Source of the DNA: Streptomyces resistomycificus
Lineage (GTDB): Bacteria > Actinomycetota > Actinomycetes > Streptomycetales > Streptomycetaceae
DNA: 64,000 nt
Reading direction: 5' to 3'
Assembly (NCBI RefSeq): GCF_001514265.1
Contig: NZ_KQ948998.1
Location: forward strand, 124,001 to 188,000
The stretch's first letter is position 1. Each line of letters opens with the position of its first letter. Below the pieces are notes generated by a model, which saw only the letters and a list, made by a program, of their open reading frames with translations, was not told where the DNA came from and ran no database searches. The position numbers and the translations under genes are program-made. Of this stretch, positions 7,587-16,341 are shown piece after piece.

Positions 7587-8177
7587 TCAGCCGCGCACAC
7601 CCCGCAGAGCCATCCCCACGGCCGCCTCCGTGATCACCGAGGGCTCCTCCGCCGCTCCCAGCTCGATCCGCCGCACCGCCGCGTCCACGACGCCCTGCAG
7701 CAGCATCGCCGCCATCCGGGGCTGCTCGTGGCCCATCTCCCCCAGGGCCTCGACGATCATCGCCACGAGCCCTCCGTGCGCGGCCCGGATCTTCTCCCGG
7801 GCTCCCGCGTCCAGCTCGCTCGCCGAGATCGCCACCACGGCCCGGTGCCGCCGGTCCCCGACCAGCGCGAGCTGCTGCCGCACATACGCCTCGACCTTGG
7901 CCTCCGGCGTGTCCGCCGCGGCCATCGCCGCCGAGACCTCCGCCGCCCAGACGGGGAAGTCGACCTCGCACAGCTCCTCGACCACGGAGGCCCGTGACCG
8001 GAAGTACTCGTACACGGACGACCGCGCGAGACCCGTCCGCTCGGCCAGGGCCGGGAAGGTCAGCGCCTCCGTCCCGCCCTCGGACAACAGGGAACGAGCC
8101 GCGTCCAGCAGGGCGGCTCGCTGCATCGACCGGTGCTCGGCCACGGAGGCCGCTCGAATCCTTGGCACGTCAACCAC
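7587..8177 (-). CDS. TetR-family transcriptional regulator
   Basis: A DNA-binding repressor of unknown ligand. The helix-turn-helix is at about residues 20-65 (ALLDAARSLL, then TFPALAERTGLARSSVYEYF). The rest is a helical ligand-binding domain. It follows whiG by 49 bases on the same strand and may be co-transcribed with it. The GTG at 8177 gives 196 residues; GTG at 8168 or 8222 are alternatives, with no decisive Shine-Dalgarno. No drug pump or enzyme is adjacent to suggest a target, so the regulon is unknown. Confidence 0.9.
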   Translation of the reverse strand: MVDVPRIRAASVAEHRSMQRAALLDAARSLLSEGGTEALTFPALAERTGLARSSVYEYFRSRASVVEELCEVDFPVWAAEVSAAMAAADTPEAKVEAYVRQQLALVGDRRHRAVVAISASELDAGAREKIRAAHGGLVAMIVEALGEMGHEQPRMAAMLLQGVVDAAVRRIELGAAEEPSVITEAAVGMALRGVRG

Positions 8178-8226
8178 TCTACGGACGGACCAGCGCCGAC
8201 GGGAGTGCTCCCACGCACCCACCCCC

Positions 8227-9066
8227 TCAGCGGCCGAAACTCGCCAGCTTCGCCCGCAGCTGGAGCACCGACTTGGTGTGGATCTGACTCACCCGGCTCT
8301 CGGTGACCCCCAGCACGTTCCCGATCTCGGCGAGCGTGAGCCCCTCGTAGTAGTACAGCGTGACCACGGTCTTCTCCCGCTCGGGCAACGTGTTGATCGC
8401 CCGCGCCAGGAACCGCCGCAGCTCCCGGTCCTCGGCCACCTCCACCGGATTGTCCGCGGCGGTGTCCTCCAGCGTGTCCATGAGGCTCAGCCGGTCGCCC
8501 TCCCCGCCGACGTGCAGCAGCTCCTCCAGCGCGACCACGTTCGCCAGCGACAACTGACTGAACACCGCGTGGAGTTCGTCGACCGCGATGCCCATCTCGG
8601 CGGCCACCTCCCCCTCGCTCGGCGTCCGTCTGAGGCGGGCCTCCAGCGTGGCGTACGCCCGCTCGACGTTGCGCGCCTTCTGCCGCACGGACCGCGGGAT
8701 CCAGTCCAGCGCCCGCAGCTCGTCGATCATCGCGCCCCGAATGCGGGTGATCGCGTACGTCTCGAACTTGATCTCGCGGTCGACGTCGAACTTCTCGATC
8801 GCGTCGATGAGCCCGAAGACCCCCGAGGACACGAAGTCCGCCTGCTCCACGTTGGGCGGCAGACCGACACTCACCCGACCCGCCACGTACTTGACGAGCG
8901 GTGAGTAGTGCAGGATCAGCTGCTCGCGCAGCCGCTCGTCCCCCGTCGCCTTGTACGACCGCCACAGCTCGTCGAGCGTGGAGGGAGCGGGCGGCCTCAC
9001 GCTGCCACCGTCGCGGGCGGCTGGGGGGATCGCCGCCCGGTCGGACCCGGAGGTGTGCTGGGGCAT
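8227..9066 (-). CDS. whiG: RNA polymerase sigma factor WhiG (sporulation)
   Basis: FliA-type sigma factor that starts sporulation of aerial hyphae in Streptomyces. The 279-residue protein begins MPQHTSGSDRAA. It has region 2 (YSPLVKYVAGRV, then SSGVFGLIDAIEKFD and FETYAITRIRGAMIDELRALDW), region 3, and region 4 helix-turn-helix (LTLAEIGNVLGVTESRVSQIHTK). In the family it activates whiH and whiI and is held by anti-sigma RsiG with c-di-GMP. The ATG at 9066 has AAGG six bases upstream. Its upstream neighbour on the same strand is dprA, 280 bases away. Confidence 0.98.
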   Translation of the reverse strand: MPQHTSGSDRAAIPPAARDGGSVRPPAPSTLDELWRSYKATGDERLREQLILHYSPLVKYVAGRVSVGLPPNVEQADFVSSGVFGLIDAIEKFDVDREIKFETYAITRIRGAMIDELRALDWIPRSVRQKARNVERAYATLEARLRRTPSEGEVAAEMGIAVDELHAVFSQLSLANVVALEELLHVGGEGDRLSLMDTLEDTAADNPVEVAEDRELRRFLARAINTLPEREKTVVTLYYYEGLTLAEIGNVLGVTESRVSQIHTKSVLQLRAKLASFGR

Positions 9067-9254
9067 TCGTTGCCTTGTGCCGTTCTGCCGTAAGTGGCGG
9101 TACCTGGGCGAGCTGTCTGTCTGATGTCGAGATTGCCTGTCTGCGTCGAATCCACGTGAGCGTAGCGTGACTGGACCGTCGCGGTGCGCGAACGGCGTGC
9201 CTCGAAGTATGCACAGATACGTTCCGCCGGACGCCCCGCCGCGTCCCGACAGTC

Positions 9255-9282
9255 GCTCTAAGTGATCATCGAATGGCGTCAA
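9255..9282 (-). promoter_or_regulatory. Candidate whiG promoter
   Basis: On the minus strand a TTGACG (-35, complement of 9277-9282) is separated by 16 bases from TAGAGC (-10, complement of 9255-9260). It lies about 190 bases upstream of the whiG ATG, within the dprA-whiG gap. This fits the principal-sigma consensus reasonably well. No mapped start is available from sequence alone. Confidence 0.55.
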
Positions 9283-9346
9283 CTGCCAGATTTTCCAAGG
9301 ACTTCAAGGGTTCCCCCGGACGGCCGAACACGCACGGTCAACACTC

Positions 9347-10498
9347 TCAACGGTCACCACCCACGGAGATCATTGCCTGGCGTGTCAACTTCCAGCCGTC
9401 GCCGTGTCGTTCGACGTAACCAAGTGATCGGAGTTCGTACAGCCTGGCGACCGCGTCGTCCGGGATCGTCAGCGCGCCGCGGGCGATCTCGTCCGCGGTC
9501 GCCGCGCCGCGCCCCGGCAGCGCGGCCAGGACCCGCCGGGCACCCGGGTCGAGGAGATCACGCGGCAGCACCACCCCGCGCCGGTCCGGTGCCAGCTCCC
9601 CCATGTCGCCGACGAGTTCGACGACTTCCGCCGCGTCCGTGACCAGCACCGCCTCGCCGCGCAGCAACTCGTGCACGCCGCCGGAGAGAGCGCTGGTGAC
9701 CGGCCCGGGGACCCCCATGGTGTGCCGTCCGAGGCGCTGTGCCGCGCGCGCCGTGACCAAGGAACCGCTGCGATGTGCGGCCTCGACGACCACGGTCCCT
9801 CGGGTGAGCGCGGCGATCACCCGGTTCCGCAGGACGAATCTGCTCGGCGTCGGGTGTTCGCCGGGTGGCAACTCTCCGATCACCAGCCCCTGTTCCGCGA
9901 TCCTGGTGATCAACTGGGTGTGTCCGCGCGGGTAGGGCCGGTCGACGCCGCAGGCGAGCACGGCGACGGTCGCCCCACCAGCGCCGAGGGCACCACGGTG
10001 CGCGGCGCCGTCGACCCCGTAGGCACCGCCGGACACCACGACCCAGCCCCGTTCCGCGAGGCCGGCGGCGAGGGTTGCCGCCATGTGGGCGCCGTACTCG
10101 GTGCAGGCGCGGGCTCCGACGACGGCGACCGACCTGAGCGCCCACATCCGCAGGCTGGGCCGGCCGCGCACCCACAGCCCCAGGGGCCGCGCGTCCGCCA
10201 GGTCGTCGAGCTGTCCGGGCCACTCGCCGTCGCCCGGGCACAGGAACCGCACGCCGGCGTCCCGGGCGGCGGCGAGGTCCCGCTCCGGCTCGGCACCCGC
10301 CGCCCTTCCGGCCAGTCCCGCCCACCGCTTCTCGCTCACCCCGGGAAAGGGCACCCCACCGCCCCGCAGCCGCCGGACCACCTCCCCCACCCCGAACTCC
10401 CGGACCCACCGCCCGGCGACCTCGTCGCCTGGTTCGATGACCCGCGTGAGAAAGACCCGGCCGACCAGCTCGCGCTCCGGGTCGTCGCCGAGGCTCAC
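9347..10498 (-). CDS. dprA: DNA-processing protein DprA
   Basis: Binds single-stranded DNA and loads RecA during transformation or other ssDNA processing. The 383-residue protein has the Rossmann-like DprA core (SVAVVGARACTEYG, VVSGGAYGVDGAAHRGAL, VIGELPPGEHPTPSRF, RNRVIAALTRGTVVVEA). A C-terminal winged helix follows (LRSLGYVERHGDGW). The GTG at 10498 overlaps the stop of the comM-like gene as GTGA, so translation is coupled. It belongs to the yraN-comM-dprA group. Confidence 0.96.
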   Translation of the reverse strand: MSLGDDPERELVGRVFLTRVIEPGDEVAGRWVREFGVGEVVRRLRGGGVPFPGVSEKRWAGLAGRAAGAEPERDLAAARDAGVRFLCPGDGEWPGQLDDLADARPLGLWVRGRPSLRMWALRSVAVVGARACTEYGAHMAATLAAGLAERGWVVVSGGAYGVDGAAHRGALGAGGATVAVLACGVDRPYPRGHTQLITRIAEQGLVIGELPPGEHPTPSRFVLRNRVIAALTRGTVVVEAAHRSGSLVTARAAQRLGRHTMGVPGPVTSALSGGVHELLRGEAVLVTDAAEVVELVGDMGELAPDRRGVVLPRDLLDPGARRVLAALPGRGAATADEIARGALTIPDDAVARLYELRSLGYVERHGDGWKLTRQAMISVGGDR

Positions 10499-12114
10499 GC
10501 CGGCGCCCCGATGGCCATGGGGACGCCCCGGGGCACTCCGGTGCGCAGTTGCAGGGCCAGGGCGACGTCCGTGGCGTCGGGGCGGTCGTGCCCCGCGAGG
10601 TCCGCGACCGTCCAGGCCACGCGCAGGACGCGGTCGATCCCGCGGGCGGTCAGCACGCCCCGCTCCAGGTTGCGCTCGGCGTCGTCCATGGCTCCGCGTA
10701 CGGCGTGCCAGCGGCTGCGCAGTTCGCGGCCCGGAACCTCGCTGTTCGTGCGCCACGGGGTTTCGGCCAGTCGGGCCACCGCCCGTTCCCGCGCCGCCCG
10801 GACCCGGTCGGCGACCGCGACCGTGGACTCGCCCCGGGCGCCACGCTCGGTCAGCTGGGCGCGGGTGACCCGGTCCACCTCGACACGGAGGTCGACCCGG
10901 TCGAGCAGCGGGCCGGAGAGCCTGGCCTGGTAGCGCCGGATCGCGGAGGGCGGGCACTCGCACAGGTCGCCCGTCTGGGAGAAGCGGCCGCACGGGCAGG
11001 GGTTGGCCGCCAGCACCATCAGGAACTTCGCCGGGAAGCGCACCACGCCCGCACTCCGTGCGATCACGACGTGGCCCGCCTCCAGGGGCTGCCGGAGAGC
11101 GTCCAGGGCCCGACTGCTGAATTCGGGTGTTTCATCCAGAAAGAGAACACCTCGGTGCGAGAGCGAGACCGCTCCCGGCCGGGCGATGCCGCCACCACCG
11201 CCCACCAGCGCCTGCATCGTCGCCGAGTGGTGCGGAGCGCAGTAGGGAGCGACGTCGATCAGGGGCCTGCCCGGGGGCAGCAGGCCGGCCACCGAGTGCA
11301 CCGCCGTGACCTCCAGCGAGTCCTCCCGGCTCAGCCGCGGCAGGATGGCGGGCAGTCGCTCCGCGAGCATTGTCTTCCCGGCGCCGGGCGGCCCCTCCAG
11401 GAACAGGTGATGCCCGCCCGCAGCGGCGACCTCCACGGCCGTGCGCGCCGAGCGCTGGCCCACGACGTCGGCGAGGTCGTGGTCCGGCTGGGCGGCCCCC
11501 AGGCTGTGCATGCCCGTGGCGGCGCCGGTGCCGGGCACCCGCAGGCCGGCCAGAAGGGGGTCGGGGCGACCCGTGTCGAGCGGCTCCTCCTCGGGCACGG
11601 GCTCGTCCGCGAGGACGGCGATGAGCTGCCGCAGGCTGCGTACCCCGAGCACGGACACGCCGGGTACCAGGGACGCCTCGGCGGCGGCGCACTCCGGCAC
11701 CACCACCTGCTCGTAGCCGGCGTCGGCCGCGGCCAGGACAGCGGGGAGGATGCCCCGCACCGGCCGCACCCGCCCGTCGAGCCCCAGTTCCCCGATCATC
11801 ACGATGTCGGCGAGCACCCGGGGGTCGATCCGCTCGGAGGCGCCGAGCACGGCGCACGCGACGGCGAGGTCGAATCCCGAACCCGCCTTCGGCACCGACG
11901 CCGGACTGAGCCCCACCGTCAGTTTCTTCTGCGGCCACTCGGCTCCCGAGTTCACCACCGCGGCCCGCACCCGGTCCCGGCTCTCCGTCAGGCTCTTGTC
12001 CGGCAGCCCCACCAGCGTGAACGCCGCCACCCCGGGTTCCAGGTCGGCCTGGACCTCGACCACCACGCCTTCGACGCCCACGAGCGCCACCGAGCACGTA
12101 CGTGCGAACCCCAT
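10495..12114 (-). CDS. ComM/YifB-family Mg-chelatase-like AAA+ ATPase
   Basis: A hexameric helicase-like ATPase that in naturally competent bacteria promotes branch migration during recombination. The 539-residue protein has the N-terminal ChlI lobe (GLPDKSLTESRDRVRAA) and Walker A GPPGAGKTM near residue 247. It also has Walker B FLDETPEF, a conserved Cys cluster CPCGRFSQTGDLCECPP, and the C-terminal Mg-chelatase domain. The ATG at 12114 shares a base with the yraN stop (TGATG). Its stop overlaps the dprA start. A role in natural uptake in this organism is inference only. Confidence 0.96.
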   Translation of the reverse strand: MGFARTCSVALVGVEGVVVEVQADLEPGVAAFTLVGLPDKSLTESRDRVRAAVVNSGAEWPQKKLTVGLSPASVPKAGSGFDLAVACAVLGASERIDPRVLADIVMIGELGLDGRVRPVRGILPAVLAAADAGYEQVVVPECAAAEASLVPGVSVLGVRSLRQLIAVLADEPVPEEEPLDTGRPDPLLAGLRVPGTGAATGMHSLGAAQPDHDLADVVGQRSARTAVEVAAAGGHHLFLEGPPGAGKTMLAERLPAILPRLSREDSLEVTAVHSVAGLLPPGRPLIDVAPYCAPHHSATMQALVGGGGGIARPGAVSLSHRGVLFLDETPEFSSRALDALRQPLEAGHVVIARSAGVVRFPAKFLMVLAANPCPCGRFSQTGDLCECPPSAIRRYQARLSGPLLDRVDLRVEVDRVTRAQLTERGARGESTVAVADRVRAARERAVARLAETPWRTNSEVPGRELRSRWHAVRGAMDDAERNLERGVLTARGIDRVLRVAWTVADLAGHDRPDATDVALALQLRTGVPRGVPMAIGAPA

Positions 12115-12476
12115 CAGGCCACCCCCCGCACATGCTCGACCACGGCGGCCCCGCGCCGGGGCAGGACCACGCCGACCAGGTCGATGCGGACGCCTCCCGG
12201 CGGTGCTCCTCCGTGTTCCTGCACCCAGCGTTCCGCCAGGCCTCGCAGGCGGTCCGCCTTGGTGGGCGTGATCGCCGCCATCGGATGCTGGAAGGGCCCG
12301 GCCCTTCGGGTCTTCACCTCGCAGACCACCAGGACGTCGCCGTCCCGGGCCACGATGTCGATCTCGCCGGTGCGTCCGCAGCGCCAGTTGCGCTGCACCA
12401 CCGTCATCCCGGCCGCGGCCAGTCGCCGTGCGGCCAGGTCCTCGCCGTACTTGCCGAGTCCGCCTCGTGCGTTCAT
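12114..12476 (-). CDS. YraN-family (UPF0102) endonuclease-like protein
   Basis: A 120-residue protein with a PD-(D/E)xK nuclease-like core: GEIDIVARDGDVLVVCEVKT (about residues 40-59), carrying the D, the E and the K in usual spacing. The function in the family is unproven, though a DNA-processing role is suspected because it is often next to comM and dprA, as here. The ATG at 12476 has GGAGG ten bases upstream, whereas a GTG 30 bases further out lacks support. Confidence 0.93.
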   Translation of the reverse strand: MNARGGLGKYGEDLAARRLAAAGMTVVQRNWRCGRTGEIDIVARDGDVLVVCEVKTRRAGPFQHPMAAITPTKADRLRGLAERWVQEHGGAPPGGVRIDLVGVVLPRRGAAVVEHVRGVA

Positions 12477-12616
12477 GTCGGCACCACCTCCGGCGCCAAC
12501 CGTCACGTATCCGCTCCACCCGAGTTGATCTTGGTGGACTACTCAGCGGTTGTGGAAAACCCCGTCACCTGGGCGGGTGAATCTCGGCCCGACACCGGCC
12601 GGGCCGCGATCCGGCC

Positions 12617-12925
12617 TCACCCGCTCGGCAGCTCCAGATCGCTCTTGTTCAGCTCCTCGATGTTCACGTCCTTGAACGTGAGTACCCGCACCTGCTTGAC
12701 GAACCGGGCCGGCCGGTACATGTCCCACACCCAGGCATCCGCCATGGACACCTCGAAGAACACCTCGCCCTGAACCGAGTGCACCTGCATCTCGTAGTCA
12801 TTGGTGAGGTAGAAGCGCCGCTCGGTCTCGATCACGTATTTGAACAGACCGACGACGTCGCGGTACTCCCGGTAGAGCTTGAGCTCCATCTCGGTCTCGT
12901 ACTTCTCGAGGTCCTCGGCGCTCAT
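12617..12925 (-). CDS. DUF2469-family conserved protein
   Basis: A 102-residue acidic soluble protein starting MSAEDLEKYETEMELKLYRE. It is conserved across actinobacteria at this place between the signal peptidase/NUDIX block and yraN. Its YREYRDVVGLFKYVIETERRFYL stretch is the family's most recognisable part. No catalytic motif or membrane segment is seen, and the function is unknown. Confidence 0.93.
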   Translation of the reverse strand: MSAEDLEKYETEMELKLYREYRDVVGLFKYVIETERRFYLTNDYEMQVHSVQGEVFFEVSMADAWVWDMYRPARFVKQVRVLTFKDVNIEELNKSDLELPSG

Positions 12926-12981
12926 GGCATGTTCCCCTTCAGCCGTGCGATCCCACCATTGTGCGCCAGCCCCGCGAGCCC

Positions 12982-13515
12982 CTAGACGATTTCGGTGTCC
13001 AAGGTCACGGGCCCGGCCGGGGGACCTTCGTCGAGCAGCCTGCGCAGCAGCTCGGCGAGTCTGGTCGGATACACCGTCTCATGTGCCTGGGTCAGTTCCT
13101 GACACGTCCACCAGCGCGCTCCGGCGACACTGCGCCGCTCCAACTCGGTCAGCCCCATCGCCTCGGGCACCGTCTCGGACGTGTGGGCCGTCCGGGCCAG
13201 GTAGTACCACTCGTCCTGGTCCCAGCGTCGGCCCGCGAACGGGAACGAGCACGTCCGCCGCCACAGGACCGGGCCGAGCTCGACCTCGGTGATGCCGGTC
13301 TCCTCGGCGAGTTCCCTGAGCGCGGCCTCTTCACGAGTCTCGTCGCCCTCCAGGCCGCCGCCGGGCGTGAACCACCAGTCGTCGGCCGGATCGTCCGGCT
13401 CGTGGCCGTGCAGGAGCAGGATGCGGTCGTCGGGATCGAGCAGTACGACCCGGGCCACCTTGCGCAGACCGCCCTCGTACGAGTCCCCTGCCGCGTCCGT
13501 GGCCTCAGCGGGCAC
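12982..13515 (-). CDS. NUDIX hydrolase
   Basis: A 177-residue hydrolase of nucleoside-diphosphate-linked compounds, substrate unknown. The Nudix box is present as GGLEGDETREEAALRELAEE followed by TGI (about residues 56-78), with the metal-binding REL-EE intact. The GTG start at 13515 lies inside the last codons of the upstream sipZ-type gene (11-base overlap) with GGAG eight bases upstream, so it is coupled to the signal peptidase operon. Confidence 0.93.
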   Translation of the reverse strand: MPAEATDAAGDSYEGGLRKVARVVLLDPDDRILLLHGHEPDDPADDWWFTPGGGLEGDETREEAALRELAEETGITEVELGPVLWRRTCSFPFAGRRWDQDEWYYLARTAHTSETVPEAMGLTELERRSVAGARWWTCQELTQAHETVYPTRLAELLRRLLDEGPPAGPVTLDTEIV

Positions 13516-14278
13516 CGGCGGGCTCCGTCCGCGTCCGGGACCGGCCCCGGCCGCCGAGCAGCTTGGCCACCGGGCCGTAGGCGCCGCCACCGAGGACCAG
13601 CACGGCCCCCACGACGATCATCGCGATGACCGTACGCAGCGGACCCGGGGAGGACAGGGCACCGAGCGGCTCGAAGCCCGTCGGCCGCGCCAGCATGCCG
13701 TCCATGGGCCACACGACGGCGTCCACCCGGGCCGTCACGGCGCTGCGCGCCACCGTTCCGCCGGCCGCGTCGGTGAGGTGGGCGGTGGAGTCCAGGGATC
13801 CCTGGCGCTCGTCACCCAGCAGGAACAGCCGTCCCTCGGGCACGTCCACGGTCGGGAAGCCGGTGATCTCGGCGGGGCCCGCCAGGTACGGTTCGTCGAT
13901 CTGCTTGCCGTTGACGGTGAGCTTGCCCTTCGTGCAGCAGGCGACCGTGTCCCCGCCGATGGCGACCACCCGCTTGACGACGGGCGCGTTCGCCCATTCC
14001 GTGTCGTTGAAGACGACGACGTCGCCCCGGCGGACCTCGTCACCGTCGACCCGCTGGGCCAGAACCCGGTCGCCGGCGGCGATCGTCGGCGTCATCGAGC
14101 CGGTGGGCACGGTGTACGGGAGGTAGACCACCGCTCCCCAGCCGAATCCGCCGAGGAACAGCACGAGGCCCAGCGCGACGGCCAGCCCGGACAGCCTGTG
14201 TCCGGTCCGGCTGCCCACCGGGCCCGTGTCGGTGCCGCCGCTGCGCGGGGCCGTACGCGTCGTGCTCTCGCCACCCAT
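13505..14278 (-). CDS. sipZ: Type I signal peptidase (SipZ-type)
   Basis: Cleaves signal peptides from exported proteins at the outer face of the membrane. The 257-residue protein has an N-terminal membrane segment (about residues 30-55), the catalytic serine in VPTGSM (residue ~63) and the lysine in VVKRVVAIGGD. The box E motif is LLGDERQGSLDS rather than the GDHR form in the three sister genes. A second hydrophobic segment sits near the C-terminus (about residues 220-240), as in Streptomyces SipX/Y/Z. It is fourth in the sipW-X-Y-Z tandem. The symbol is assigned by position and homology to S. lividans. Confidence 0.93.
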   Translation of the reverse strand: MGGESTTRTAPRSGGTDTGPVGSRTGHRLSGLAVALGLVLFLGGFGWGAVVYLPYTVPTGSMTPTIAAGDRVLAQRVDGDEVRRGDVVVFNDTEWANAPVVKRVVAIGGDTVACCTKGKLTVNGKQIDEPYLAGPAEITGFPTVDVPEGRLFLLGDERQGSLDSTAHLTDAAGGTVARSAVTARVDAVVWPMDGMLARPTGFEPLGALSSPGPLRTVIAMIVVGAVLVLGGGAYGPVAKLLGGRGRSRTRTEPAGAR

Positions 14279-14372
14279 GGGTCCGCACCCTACCCGGCGG
14301 TACCTGAGCCGGTCAGCCCTTCGCCCCCGGCCGAGGCCACAAGCTGTACGAGGGTTTTGTCGAGCCTTGACC

Positions 14373-15356
14373 TCAGCGCGTCGCGGCGGCGGCGATCTTC
14401 CGACGGCGCCACAGCGCCACCGGCAGGACGCCGACGAGAGCGAGCGCGTTCGGCGCGACCGTCAGTGCGGTGGCCGCGGACGCCTTGGCGTCCAGACCCT
14501 TCTGGTCGAAGGTGTCCGGGACCGGCAGCGTGCCCCAGCGGTTGATCGGCCAGGCCTTCACGATGGCGCGGCCCACGACCTCGTCGACGGGGACCATGCC
14601 GTGGTTCTTGTCCGACTGGTTGTAGCGCGAGTCCCGCGAGTTCTGCCGGTGGTCGCCCATGACCCAGATCGAGCCCTTGGGGACCTTCACCGTGAACTGG
14701 CCGCCCTGGTCGTCCTGGCTGCACGGGGTGTTGCCGGGGTACACGTACGACGCCTCGTCCAGCGCCTTGCCGTTGACCTTCAACGGGCCGGTGCCCGAGC
14801 ACGAGACGGTGTCACCGCCGACGCCGATGACCCGCTTGATCAGGTCCTTCTCCTCGGCGGACGGCATCAGACCGATCCAGCTGAGAAAGGTCTGCAGCGC
14901 GTTCGGGTCCGTGGTCGGCTCGCCCGCGAGCCAGCTGTCGGGGTCGTGGAAGACGACGACCTCGCCACGCTCGGGCTCGGAACCGAACCACGGGGTGAGC
15001 TTGTCCACCAGGACCCGGTCACCCTGCTGGAGGGTGTTCTGCATCGAGTCGGAGGGGATCGAGAACGCCTGCACCAGGAAGGTCTTGATCAGCAGCGCGA
15101 GCACGAGCGCGATACCGATCAGGATCGGCAGTTCCTTCCAGAAGGAACGCGGCTTCTTCGGCTTGGGCGCCGAGTCGCCCGGCCCCTGGTCGTCCATCCT
15201 GGTCCGTTCGTCGGTCACCGTGCCGTCATCGGCCGCCCCGGAGTCACTCCCGGAGGTCACGGCGCTGTCCGCGGCCGGGACGGCTGACTCCGCGGGGCGC
15301 CCGCGGTGCTCCTCGCCGTCGTGTCCGGACCGTGCGCCAACCGCCACATCCCCCAC
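14373..15356 (-). CDS. sipY: Type I signal peptidase (SipY-type)
   Basis: A signal peptidase I of 327 residues. An acidic/Ala-rich N-terminus precedes the transmembrane helix (LPILIGIALVLALLIKTFLV). Next come the catalytic Ser in FSIPSDSMQ, the lysine in LIKRVIGVGGD, and the GDHRQNSRDSR motif. A hydrophobic C-terminal segment is followed by WRRRK. The GTG at 15356 is the first possible start and makes the gene overlap the end of sipX by 113 bases; later starts (for example near MDDQGPGDS) would also work. In S. lividans SipY is the main signal peptidase, which I take from family knowledge. Confidence 0.92.
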   Translation of the reverse strand: MGDVAVGARSGHDGEEHRGRPAESAVPAADSAVTSGSDSGAADDGTVTDERTRMDDQGPGDSAPKPKKPRSFWKELPILIGIALVLALLIKTFLVQAFSIPSDSMQNTLQQGDRVLVDKLTPWFGSEPERGEVVVFHDPDSWLAGEPTTDPNALQTFLSWIGLMPSAEEKDLIKRVIGVGGDTVSCSGTGPLKVNGKALDEASYVYPGNTPCSQDDQGGQFTVKVPKGSIWVMGDHRQNSRDSRYNQSDKNHGMVPVDEVVGRAIVKAWPINRWGTLPVPDTFDQKGLDAKASAATALTVAPNALALVGVLPVALWRRRKIAAAATR

Positions 15357-16341
15357 GCCAACTCCTCACTCTGTGCCGCCGCCTGCCCCGGATACGGTGC
15401 AGGCCCACCACTCCCATAACGAGCGGGAGTTCCGCAGGGCTCGGGAGGTGGATCGATCCGTTCGGATCGTCGGAAGCAACCCTAAGCGACGGCTGGGAGG
15501 CCGCGGTCGACCCGGACGTCGAGTCGGACACGGAAGCGTAAGTATTCGGCTCCTCCAACGTGGTCCAGTGACCGAAGGGCCAGGCGATGACCATGGCCCG
15601 TCCCACCACGGAGTCCTCGGAGACCGTGCCGCCGTAGTCGGTGTCCTGGTGCGCGCGGGAGTCCGCCGAGTTGGCACGGTGGTCGCCCATCACCCACAGC
15701 CGCCCCTGCGGGACGGTGATGTCGAACGCGGTCGTGGACGGGGCGTTGCCGGGGTAGAGGTAGTCCTCCTCGGTCAGGGGAACGCCGTTGACGGTGACCT
15801 TGCCTTGCGCGTCGCAGCACTTGACGCGGTCGCCGCCGACCCCGACGACCCGCTTGATCAGGTCCTTCTCGTTGTCGGACGGCAGCAGGCCGATGAAGGT
15901 GAGCCCCTCCTTGACCTGCTTGACGACGATGGGGTCGTCCTTCTTCGTGGTGGTCTGCTCGTCCTGGAGCCAGCCGCCGGGGTCCTTGAAGACGACCACG
16001 TCCCCGCGCTCGGGCTTGGAACCGAACCACGGGGTGAACTTGTCGACCAGGACCCGGTCGCCGATCTGGATCGTCTGCTCCATGGAGCCGGACGGGATGA
16101 CGAACGCCTGTACGAGGAAGGTCTTCAGGACGAGAGCTATCAGGACGGCGACTCCGACGAGGAGAGGTATCTCCTTGACGGCGCCCCGCCTGCGGCGCCG
16201 CTTGACCTTGCGCTGGAGCTTGCGCCGTTCGGCCCGCGAGCGGCCGCCGGCCGAACCGGAGGCGGCACGCCGGGATCCCGTGGGCAGCAGGTTGTCGGCC
16301 GCGCTGCTCGCCGTACCGCGAGGTTTGCCGCGGTTACCCAT
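15244..16341 (-). CDS. sipX: Type I signal peptidase (SipX-type), long C-terminus
   Basis: A signal peptidase I of 365 residues. The basic N-terminus (KLQRKVKRRRRRG) is followed by the membrane helix, the catalytic Ser in FVIPSGSMEQ, Lys in LIKRVVGVGGD, and GDHRANSADSR. After the C-terminal hydrophobic stretch ELPLVMGVVGL it continues for ~48 Arg/Gly/Cys-rich residues (WRGGCGGWRTVRTRRR) that overlap the sipY reading frame. This tail looks unlike the rest of the protein and may reflect a lost stop or a frameshift. Its ATG overlaps the end of sipW by 8 bases. Confidence 0.9.
   Translation of the reverse strand: MGNRGKPRGTASSAADNLLPTGSRRAASGSAGGRSRAERRKLQRKVKRRRRRGAVKEIPLLVGVAVLIALVLKTFLVQAFVIPSGSMEQTIQIGDRVLVDKFTPWFGSKPERGDVVVFKDPGGWLQDEQTTTKKDDPIVVKQVKEGLTFIGLLPSDNEKDLIKRVVGVGGDRVKCCDAQGKVTVNGVPLTEEDYLYPGNAPSTTAFDITVPQGRLWVMGDHRANSADSRAHQDTDYGGTVSEDSVVGRAMVIAWPFGHWTTLEEPNTYASVSDSTSGSTAASQPSLRVASDDPNGSIHLPSPAELPLVMGVVGLHRIRGRRRHRVRSWRGGCGGWRTVRTRRRGAPRAPRGVSRPGRGQRRDLRE

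Noticed and set aside
10495..12519. Longer version of the comM-like gene including the yraN region
   Set aside because: The added N-terminus is yraN read in another frame. MGFARTCSVALVGVEG at 12114 is the conserved ComM start.
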